Source: Stramenopiles sp. TOSAG23-2
Lineage: Eukaryota > Sar
DNA length: 26,591 bases
Direction of reading: 5' to 3'
NCBI GenBank assembly: GCA_900128395.1
Contig: LT649432.1
Coordinates: 1-26,591 of the forward strand
Both the position numbers and the translations under genes were made by a program. Position 1 is the first letter of the stretch. Each line of letters starts with the position of its first letter. The notes under the pieces were generated by a model. The model saw only the letters and a list, made by a program, of their open reading frames with translations. It did not search any database and was not told where the DNA came from. This document shows, in pieces, positions 20,639 to 26,591 of the stretch.

Positions 20639-20703
20639 CACGAAAGTCATTTCGGCGGCTGGACCACCAATATGACCCAGAATAGTCGATCCTTAAAATC
20701 GAC
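20590..20703. other. Two hairpin-forming inverted repeats
   Basis: ATGGAAAACG at 20590-20599 is exactly inverted at 20629-20638 (29-nt loop). GTCGAT at 20685-20690 is inverted at 20698-20703 (7-nt loop). They sit in a more GC-rich stretch than the surrounding intergenic DNA. They could be a structured RNA or recombination-site folds. The function is not known. Confidence 0.45.
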
Positions 20704-20780
20704 GGCTAGCGATCCAAGAGAGATGTCGAAAGACTACAACAAGTATAGAAACTACTAGAATTTATTTTTTATTGTACAAC

Positions 20781-20929
20781 CATACCAAGAGACTATGACC
20801 GTCATAGGGTCCCAGTGCTGTGTGTATGCTTACAGACAAATCTCATGCAAACCCACCACCATACCAAGAGACTATGACCGTCATAGGGTCCCGGTGCTGT
20901 GTGTATGGACTCCGACAAATCTCATGCAA
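20781..20929. repeat. Two 70-bp direct repeats (period 79) with an internal palindrome
   Basis: Copy 1 (20781-20850) and copy 2 (20860-20929) both run from CATACCAAGAGACTATGACC to AAATCTCATGCAA, with a few mismatches near the middle and end. Each holds CTATGAC-C-GTCATAG, a 15-bp palindrome with a one-base centre. The core CCGTCATAGGGTCC recurs as CCGTCATAGGGATCC at 21385-21399, immediately outside the recombinase gene's flanking repeat. Confidence 0.85.
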
Positions 20930-20971
20930 TTTGAAAATAGCTTATAAAATTATTTTATAATTTTTATTTTA

Positions 20972-21205
20972 TTATTTACCCACCACACCTCGAGGGTTTT
21001 CCACTGTTTGCTTTGGCACCATACCGGGTTTGAGTCTTACAATCCACTCCATAACATTCACATTATCACGCTCAGCCAAAGCTGCCCCCTGTGTTGGATT
21101 CAAACCTTTTTTATTGGTTCTATTAATATCCGCTTGTGCACCGTGATTATAAAGATATTTCATAATATCCAAATAACCTCCCACCGCCGCGTTTTGTAAA
21201 CATGT
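20972..21205 (-). pseudogene. Truncated ankyrin-repeat protein fragment
   Basis: The open frame reads TCLQNAAVGGYLDIMKYLYN and continues with HGAQADI, a clear ankyrin repeat (AAxGGYLDIMKYLYNHGA). A second, weaker repeat (GAALAERDNVNVMEWIVRLK) follows, then a hydrophilic tail and a stop. Upstream, the frame is closed by TAA at 21206-21208. There is no in-frame ATG before the repeat, and no AG acceptor lies between that stop and the ankyrin homology, so a normal 3' splice site cannot rescue it. The N-terminal part appears to be lost. The break adjoins the CTTTACA array and recombinase gene, which suggests truncation by insertion or rearrangement. Confidence 0.6.
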
Positions 21206-21235
21206 TTAGCATGTGAATAGTATTAAAATGTTAAG

Positions 21236-21377
21236 TGTAAAGCTTTTTAAAAAGATTATAAAAACATATAAACAAATTATATTTATACAATTGGAAATAT
21301 CCCAGAAACCTTTACACCTTTACAACAATGCTGTCGCATGCTAATCGAGCTTTACATACCTTTACAAAACCTTTACA
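21236..21377. repeat. CTTTACA heptamer array
   Basis: Five direct copies of CTTTACA, most preceded by (A)C, lie at 21310, 21318, 21350, 21360 and 21371. One inverted copy is at 21236-21242. The array lies 90-160 bp beyond the stop codon of the recombinase gene and just inside the ankyrin break. Clusters of short directional motifs next to an integrase gene can be arm-type binding sites or iterons. That reading is an inference, and a decayed minisatellite is the alternative. Confidence 0.6.
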
Positions 21378-21394
21378 CCCAAACCCGTCATAGG

Positions 21395-21414
21395 GATCCT
21401 AAACCGCGGTTTGG
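21395..21414. repeat. Left flanking repeat of the recombinase gene (att-like)
   Basis: GATCCTAAACCGCGGTTTGG contains the 12-bp perfect palindrome AAACCGCGGTTT. It is matched on the other side of the recombinase gene by ATCCTAAACGGTTTGG (22503-22518) in the same orientation, differing by a CGC insertion at the centre. A palindromic core with inverted arms is the expected form of a tyrosine-recombinase crossover site. Confidence 0.5.
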
Positions 21415-21467
21415 AGTACATAAAAATGGTAATCTCTCCGAGTACATAGAACTCTCATTCCTTGTAC

Positions 21468-22268
21468 TCAATCCAAATATTGCGCAATATCGGTACCATC
21501 ACTAAAGATATAGGTGTTGGTCGTTGTGATCGAAACATGACCCAAACGATCCCTACACGCGGCGAGAGGCGCCCCTGCTGCAAGTAAATGCGAGCAATGA
21601 GCGTGTCGCATCCAATGGCACGATACTTGTGTGTACCCAACGCGATTACAGATTCGTTTCATCATTTTGTGGATCCCTGACTTGGATATGGGACCGCCAA
21701 ACCGTCCTTTGAAAATAAACCCGTTTGGGATGGCATCCAATAGTGGTTTGATATATATCGATTTGGACTTGGATAACGGCACGGTTCGCGTTTTATTACC
21801 TTTTCCCGTTACTGTAAAGTGAAAACAACCTTGTTTATCAACAATATCGCGTTTTTTTAGCAGACGAACCTCGTCTTTGCGGACCCCTAGATAATACAAT
21901 AATGTAACAAGTACACGCTCGCTGTTTGTACTTGCAGCTCGTATCAATTCTTGAACACCTTCCCTATTCATTTCGCGTTTTACCTTAATTGGTGTTTTCT
22001 TGGGCACCTGTAATACTCTACCTACATTTTCTTGAATATACCCATTGTTAAACATGAATTTGAACAGTGATTTCACACACGCAATCCTCCTACGCGCGCC
22101 TGGAGCGTGTTTGGTATCCTTTTGGTAGGTTTTAAGCTGTTGAAGGGTCATCCCTCGTATATCGTTGACCCCCATATACTGCTGAAAGGAGCGGATATCG
22201 CAACGATAGCAATACCTTGTCTCCGCGGAACCAAATTGGTTGATAAATTCGTTCAAAATGCTCTGCAT
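21468..22268 (-). CDS. Xer-like tyrosine recombinase / integrase
   Basis: The 266-residue product is a complete tyrosine recombinase. An N-terminal SAM-like core-binding domain (about 1-85) is followed by the catalytic domain. Catalytic residues are R130 (YYLGVRKDEVRLL), K156 (TGKGNKTRTVPL), H218-x-x-R221 (CHWMRHAHCSHLL), H244 (LGHVSITTTNTY) and nucleophile Y253. The spacing H-3-R-23-H-9-Y equals that of bacterial XerD. Such enzymes cut and join DNA at short paired sites. The gene lacks the Asn runs and strong AT bias of its neighbours, which suggests acquisition from bacteria, an organelle plasmid, phage or a mobile element. It is bracketed by ATCCTAAAC..GGTTTGG direct repeats. Xer-dif chromosome resolution is not expected in a linear nuclear chromosome, so a mobile-element integrase is likelier. 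The ATG at 22266-22268 fits the domain start. Confidence 0.93.
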   Translation of the reverse strand: MQSILNEFINQFGSAETRYCYRCDIRSFQQYMGVNDIRGMTLQQLKTYQKDTKHAPGARRRIACVKSLFKFMFNNGYIQENVGRVLQVPKKTPIKVKREMNREGVQELIRAASTNSERVLVTLLYYLGVRKDEVRLLKKRDIVDKQGCFHFTVTGKGNKTRTVPLSKSKSIYIKPLLDAIPNGFIFKGRFGGPISKSGIHKMMKRICNRVGYTQVSCHWMRHAHCSHLLAAGAPLAACRDRLGHVSITTTNTYIFSDGTDIAQYLD

Positions 22269-22443
22269 AAATCGTAAAAACTATGATTTCGCGTTCTTTG
22301 GGTTTTCTACAGCGTTTGACCAAGTTACAGCGTCCAAAGGCTTCTAGATAAAGAATATTGTTGTTTTCGTAAGTTTAAAAATGGACATCCACTTGTATAT
22401 GTTAGCATATGTGTGTATATCTGCGTGATGGGAGCGTGGTGGA

Positions 22444-22583
22444 CCTATCAAAATACATTTAAGGGGTTTGACCCGTAACATTTTATTCCCAGGCGTGTGA
22501 GCATCCTAAACGGTTTGGGGTGCTGTGACCGTGCTAGAGATCCGCTACTCACACTGTCACGATCCTTTAGTTTATTTGATAGG
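22444..22583. repeat. Imperfect 20-bp inverted repeat upstream of the recombinase gene
   Basis: CCTATCAAAATACATTTAAGG (22444-22464) pairs imperfectly with CCTTTAGTTTATTTGATAGG (22564-22583), with its end CCTATCAAA exact. The 99 bp between them include the right flanking repeat at 22503-22518. It could form part of an element end. Confidence 0.55.
22503..22518. repeat. Right flanking repeat of the recombinase gene (att-like)
   Basis: ATCCTAAACGGTTTGG is directly repeated, with CGC added at its centre, at 21396-21414. It lies 235 bp upstream of the recombinase start. The pair delimits about 1.1 kb containing only the recombinase gene. Confidence 0.5.
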
Positions 22584-23013
22584 CGAGGTTTTCACACTTG
22601 CACGTCTCATGTGCCAGTGTGTGTAAAATGGCCGGCCCATTTCTACTTATAGAACTTACAGTGTAGACAAAGTACAAGATTGTAGCTAACTGGATGTATT
22701 ATACTTAGATCTACTGTATGCTGTATGTATATCGGCACCTGTATATAGGACAGACAGTACAGACAGAGTATACGTATACTTTATGCCATATATATTTTAT
22801 AATATGTGGACATAGAGAGATACTATATATATATATATAATTGAAATCATGTCATAGATGTAATAAATGCATAAATGATAAGCCTTTTTACAAGGTAATA
22901 AAAACGATTTGGTTAATCAATTATAATAAATAACAAACATTCAATGCACCGTTCAACAACATATATCACTAAAACTGCTTTAGAACACCATATATTTTGT
23001 ATGATACGATAAA
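22584..23013. other. Intergenic region beyond the recombinase locus
   Basis: Sequence falls back to the AT-rich background after about 22640. It contains stutters of GACAGACAGTACAGACAGAGTA (about 22750-22770) and a TATATA run near 22826. No supported gene is present. Confidence 0.4.
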
Positions 23014-23127
23014 ATGAAATTCATAAATGTATGGGCAATATTATTAATATCAATAGCAATATCAGTCAATGCTGATATAACAAAATTTGTCGCGCCTTGT
23101 AATGCTTTCTTCGGCAGACAATTTTGA
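23014..23127 (+). CDS. Possible short secreted peptide
   Basis: A 37-residue ATG-initiated frame begins with a textbook signal peptide: a short basic start, a hydrophobic core of about 14 residues and a VNA cleavage site (MKFINVWAILLISIAISVNA). The mature remainder would be 17 residues with one Cys. It overlaps the 3' end of the antisense ORF at 23062-23472. The second half may be truncated by a frameshift or continue in an exon I cannot place. It could also be chance, since AT-rich DNA often yields hydrophobic frames. Confidence 0.25.
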   Translation: MKFINVWAILLISIAISVNADITKFVAPCNAFFGRQF

Positions 23128-23472
23128 TAAATGATGTAAATGCCGACGATGTCGATGAAGGTTTTGTCTTTTCTTTCTTTTCATTTCTTTCCTCCAGAAG
23201 TAATAATCACTATCCTTGTTTTGATGATGGTGATCATGCAATTCATATGTATCGGAAATTTCTGAATCGTCATCACTATCATCTTCAACAATATTATGCA
23301 GAGATGATGTCTTTCTTACAATTGCTATTGCTCTGAGTAAATATTCTGTACAACTAGTTGGAAAAGAATGATGATATTCTGGAATAAAATTAGGTAGAGG
23401 TGCTGGTGATAATTCTAATGATTCAAACAAAATATTTGATACTAAAGAGAATGTTTCCTTTATGAATAGCAA
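23062..23472 (-). CDS. Hypothetical protein, start unresolved
   Basis: The open frame of about 137 codons has an Asp/Ser-acidic run (VEDDSDDDSEISDTYELHD), a His/Lys-rich stretch, and a basic tail ending KFCYISID. There is no in-frame ATG near the 5' end. The frame opens after a TGA close to 23508 and the usable start would be TTG at 23472, so an upstream exon or pseudogene status is possible. The composition resembles disordered parts of the host proteins. No family was recognised. The plus-strand alternatives over the same bases are also weak. Confidence 0.3.
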   Translation of the reverse strand: MLFIKETFSLVSNILFESLELSPAPLPNFIPEYHHSFPTSCTEYLLRAIAIVRKTSSLHNIVEDDSDDDSEISDTYELHDHHHQNKDSDYYFWRKEMKRKKRQNLHRHRRHLHHLSKLSAEESITRRDKFCYISID

Positions 23473-24001
23473 TATACATTGTAGTTTTGTAAGGAATAAT
23501 TCTCATGTTTTTTTGTGAATTCTCATATTATAATATTATTTTGAGGTATAACGGTTTTTCAATAGATAGGAAAAATATACTAATTATATACTACATATAT
23601 GTACTTTTATTGCACATAAATATTTAAGAACTTATTTATCCTTATTTAAACCAATATTTGCACCTTAGAGAGATCCCAGAGAAATCACGAGATCTAAAAA
23701 GCTTATGTGGCGAGAAGCACCACATATATATAATAATATGTCACATTATTGAAATTATTCCTGAATAATAATAATTTCAATAATAATAAATATAATATAA
23801 TTCTAATAATATAATGAACAACATATAATTTCGAAATAATATTATTATGTACCGACCTGATATGTTACAACAACGAATTCAATCATAAAATAGAAATGCA
23901 TTTATAAACATATTCAATAAAACATCGTGATATCATAGAAGCAAGGGAGAATATCAGAGCCAGCAATATAGTAATTATAATAATTACAAAAAAAATACAT
24001 T
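23473..24001. other. Region upstream of the GPALPP1-like gene
   Basis: AT-rich DNA holds an AATAATAATTTCAATAATAATAAA palindromic tract (about 23745-23790) and an A-rich leader before the start at 24002. No gene was seen. Confidence 0.4.
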
Positions 24002-25537
24002 ATGTCGAACGTGGACCCGTTAACATTGTTTCAAAATAGTAATAATATTGAAGGATTACAATCTAGAAATAAAAATAATTTCAAGAGTCAAAAACGGCCA
24101 AGGGGGGAATATGATCAAGATAAAAATATTGATGTAGAGAAAGAATCTAATAAAAAAATGAGAAAAGAATGGAAAAAGAAAAGAAAAAAGTTAGAAAAAA
24201 AGTTGAAAAAACGTGCTAAGAAAAAAGCTAAAAAAGAGAAAAAGAAGGCTAAGAAAAAGGCAAAAAAATTGAAAAAGAAACGTCGCAGTAAAACCAATTC
24301 CTCCTCCTCTTCTTCCTCGTCCTCATCTGAACCCGATGATGGCATATCCGATGAAGAAGAAGAAATTTATGTAGGGAAATGGGATGAAAATGTATTTAAT
24401 GTGACTGTTTTGGATATATTGAAAAAGAATATCAGAATGCATGGCGCACTGCAACAAGTTTTTGGTGCATTGGATGCTGGACAAGGCATTGTGCTTGGTG
24501 GAATCGAAAATGCGGATGTCAAAAATACACTGCAACATGTTTTCAATGTCTTACCAATTGTAAAACATCTTAATGGTGAACAATCTTTGTATAGAAAATC
24601 AGACATTAATTTGAAGTCATTGCTCCAGAAACTATATGAACAAATTCAAAAAATGAAAGCAGATAATCTTATGCAAAATTATAATGTCGATACGAAGAAT
24701 CAAACAATAAAGAAGAATAATTATAATAATAACAATAATAATAATACATCCTCATCGACTATAATCTCTAGTAATAATGACGTAGATCAAATAAATCAAG
24801 AAATAAGCAGTAGCGATGATGATGATTTTGGGCCACAAATCGCAAATTCATCGAAGGTGCGAGGGGCACATCGTGATTTCACCGAGGATGAAATAATGCG
24901 TACTAAAAAATATTCTAAATCAAAAAGTCAATCAAACACATCAAACACTGTTGGAAAGTCCAAACGTGGAGATTGGATGACACAATTACCGGAAGGTCGA
25001 AACATTTTCACTCAAATGCAAGCAAGTACTGGTCCGAGAAAATTTTTGAAGACAAGCGTTGATCGGAAATTAGCATCGGATGGTGGCATAAATTTATGGA
25101 CTGCGACACCAGAGCAGCGATTAAAGATACAAAGAGATAAAGCAAATAAAAAGTTATTAGGCTATGACAGTAATTTCAATACTACAAATAACAACAAACA
25201 AGTAACCAGTGGAGGAATTGTTGGAAAAATAAATTTACCACAATCAACGAATAGTCGTAAAAATATTGTTATACGACAACCTGTACAAAATAATAATGAT
25301 GGAACTCCAACATTATCATTATTAGAGGATCATCGTTTGAGGAACCAAAGTAAAAACAACAAGAACGGGTATGATGGAAAAAAAGGCGATGATACTAGAA
25401 AGCGTAATGAACAGGAACAGAATGGTTCTTGGAGGGAAAGGGAATTACTTCAAGGAGCAGTTGATAAATCGCATTTAAAAAGTATTATAAGTGGAGCAAA
25501 AAATATGACTAATCGATTTTCATCTGGGAAAATGTAA
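24002..25537 (+). CDS. GPALPP1-like DUF3752 protein with Lys-rich N-terminus
   Basis: The 511-residue product contains, in order, a Lys-rich run (about 48-97) followed by ten Ser and an acidic patch, which is nuclear and RNP-like. Next is a compact segment (about 120-215) with HGALQQVFGALDAGQGIVLG and NTLQHVFNVLPIVKHLNGEQ-type helices. An Asn/Ser-rich linker leads to a DFGPQI motif (about 275) and the DUF3752 region from about 322 to the end. The DUF3752 region carries DWMTQLPEGR, GPRKFLK, INLWTATPEQR and a C-terminal block ending NRFSSGKM. These match the GPALPP1 family, whose human member is a poorly understood nuclear protein. The 120-215 segment is not part of the DUF I know. AATAAA lies at 25657. 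The gene is intronless. Confidence 0.85.
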   Translation: MSNVDPLTLFQNSNNIEGLQSRNKNNFKSQKRPRGEYDQDKNIDVEKESNKKMRKEWKKKRKKLEKKLKKRAKKKAKKEKKKAKKKAKKLKKKRRSKTNSSSSSSSSSSEPDDGISDEEEEIYVGKWDENVFNVTVLDILKKNIRMHGALQQVFGALDAGQGIVLGGIENADVKNTLQHVFNVLPIVKHLNGEQSLYRKSDINLKSLLQKLYEQIQKMKADNLMQNYNVDTKNQTIKKNNYNNNNNNNTSSSTIISSNNDVDQINQEISSSDDDDFGPQIANSSKVRGAHRDFTEDEIMRTKKYSKSKSQSNTSNTVGKSKRGDWMTQLPEGRNIFTQMQASTGPRKFLKTSVDRKLASDGGINLWTATPEQRLKIQRDKANKKLLGYDSNFNTTNNNKQVTSGGIVGKINLPQSTNSRKNIVIRQPVQNNNDGTPTLSLLEDHRLRNQSKNNKNGYDGKKGDDTRKRNEQEQNGSWRERELLQGAVDKSHLKSIISGAKNMTNRFSSGKM

Positions 25538-26116
25538 ACAAAAGAAGAACTGCACGCGAGATATTCCGCTTAAAATTTTTAAGCGCACCTGTGTGTGTGT
25601 GATTGCAGAGTGTGTAAAAATATGAAGCGTACATAGTAATTTATATTTTATAAAATAATAAAAATACACTCTTTTGCAAAAGTGAAATTTTCAACAAGAC
25701 TCTCTCCATCTCGGTTTAGACTCTTTCGTATATGTGTTTTTCTCTTACTCATATATGTTATATCATATCATATATAATATAATTTAATTTACGCATAATT
25801 TATTTTTAATTTACTCATGATAATTCCTACTCTTCAAAAGAATAAAATAACTGAAATAATCTATCTCACACAAGTGTGTTGATATTCTCATAATCGAAAA
25901 TACCAATGAAGGTAAATAGATAGTATCAACTACTCATAATAGCTGATGGAAAATGGGCATCATAGGAAGGCGGAGAATAAATATAAATATATCATATGAC
26001 CCACCGGCGATAAGATCCGTACGATTTGGGTAAATACCTTAATATTAATAGGGGGTATCCCTTGATATTACCGATATTTTCGTATACTAATTACCTATTA
26101 TTTAGTATAACATGTG
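25538..26116. other. Region downstream of the GPALPP1-like gene
   Basis: It contains the gene's 3' UTR and AATAAA (25657-25662), a (GT) run near 25590, and the repeat copy at 25790-25925. No gene was seen. Confidence 0.45.
25790..25925. repeat. Partial copy of the MITE-like family
   Basis: The segment reads ACGCATAATTTATTTTTAAT, TTACTCATGATAATTCCTAC, TCTTCAAAAGAATAAAATAA, then TACCAATGAAGGTAAATAGA. It matches the left arm at 7051-7140 and, in its second block, 16566-16586. It lies about 250 bp past the GPALPP1-like stop codon. Confidence 0.75.
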
Positions 26117-26589
26117 TTTTACTCCCTTTTCCTGTACTCAAAGACCCAAGAAGATTACCAGCACCTATCCAATACTGTAAAAAATAACCAAAAAATTTCT
26201 TCTGCTAAATTTTTTACGTAAATTTTATTTTTGTCCAAAAAAATTTCACGAGATGATTTTTAACATGCCAGGTTATGCAATCTGAGACAAGGCGAGACAA
26301 AATGCAATCACACGAGCAATGAAAAAGTTTTGGGAAGTCACAAGAAAAAAATATTTTTTTTTTTGGAACTGGTGGTCCATGCGCATCCTTGTGAAATAAA
26401 ATTTTTTCCATTTTCAGTTTTTCCGACCTACACACTGCATAACCTGGAATAAGAGCTTTTCTATACTCGAACCTCAGGTTCAGACGACACCAGGAAGTGG
26501 ATTTATTTAGCAGAAGAAATTTTTTGGTTCCATTTTACAGTGTCTACTAAATTTCCGTAGACTTTGAGTACAGGAAAAGGGTAGTAAAA
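26117..26589. mobile_element. 474-bp giant-hairpin MITE-like element
   Basis: The outer arms 26117-26143 and 26562-26589 pair (core CCTTTTCCTGTACTCAAAG), with one small insertion. The middle arms 26175-26210 and 26501-26538 share a perfect run of about 25 bp around CCAAAAAATTTCTTCTGC. The inner arms 26268-26279 and 26436-26447 (CCAGGTTATGCA) are exact inverses. Only about 155 bp lie between the inner arms, with no credible ORF. Such a near-complete palindrome is typical of a foldback or MITE element. The window ends one or two bases beyond it, so flanking duplications cannot be seen. Confidence 0.75.
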
Positions 26590-26591
26590 AT

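Noticed and set aside
21097-21110. GGTTTGAATCC on the minus strand, similar to a tRNA B box
   Set aside because: There is no matching A box or cloverleaf around it, and the bases encode part of the ankyrin fragment.
21468-22268. Xer chromosome-dimer resolution system
   Set aside because: Although the protein is Xer-like, a eukaryotic nuclear setting and lone gene with flanking direct repeats fit a mobile integrase better. No FtsK-type partner or typical dif site was recognised.
26214-26435. 73-codon minus-strand ORF
   Set aside because: It falls within the giant hairpin element and has no recognisable similarity.
1-26591. CRISPR array or prokaryotic operon structure
   Set aside because: No regularly spaced repeats with unique spacers, no operon-like spacing, and the gene set and intron are eukaryotic.

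Overview
The window is nuclear DNA of a unicellular eukaryote. It carries a spliceosomal intron, AATAAA-type signals, asparagine-rich inserts in conserved proteins, and a set of purely eukaryotic genes: ATG8, HUS1, the proteasome subunit RPN7, GID8, an alpha-kinase, SLC41 and a GPALPP1/DUF3752 protein. The DNA is very AT-rich, genes are mostly intronless, and a centrin/SFI1-type protein suggests centriole or flagellar biology. A free-living protist, possibly a stramenopile, is the best guess. The lineage is an inference and is not proven by the sequence.

Layout: 1-1029 is gene-free repeat DNA with an inverted-repeat element. An SFI1-like W-repeat protein (+, 1030-3228) converges on HUS1 (-, 3669-4658). 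HUS1 and GID8 (+, 5368-6192) are divergent. GID8 converges on a stand-alone alpha-kinase (-, 7495-8205) across a 1.3 kb island of MITE-like palindromes. Next come a family-16-type methyltransferase (-, 9036-10079) and, divergently, a two-exon coiled-coil protein (+, 10941-14137). ATG8 (+, 15226-15585) converges on RPN7 (-, 16653-17834) across a second MITE-like island. SLC41 (-, 18498-20210) follows. Region 20486-22640 is compositionally different (more GC, no Asn runs). It holds hairpins, a 79-bp-period repeat pair, a truncated ankyrin-repeat gene, a CTTTACA array and a complete Xer-like tyrosine recombinase (-, 21468-22268). Region 23014-23472 has two mutually antisense small ORFs. The GPALPP1/DUF3752 protein (+, 24002-25537) is followed by more repeats and a 474-bp giant hairpin at the window end.

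The host genes are unrelated housekeeping functions: genome checkpoint, ubiquitin ligase, proteasome, autophagy, Mg transport and the centrosome. They do not form a pathway-specific cluster. The most unusual part is the recombinase locus. The gene is tightly bracketed by near-identical direct repeats, ATCCTAAAC-(CGC)-GGTTTGG, which look like attL/attR or element ends. The sequences just outside these repeats (CCGTCATAGGG on the left, GGTGCTGTG on the right) occur close together, in the same order, in the tandem repeat 0.5 kb away. This suggests a small integrase-only mobile element and related target or excision sites. The second general observation is that the palindromic MITE-like repeats sit at gene 3' ends and in convergent gaps, and are absent from the two divergent promoter regions.
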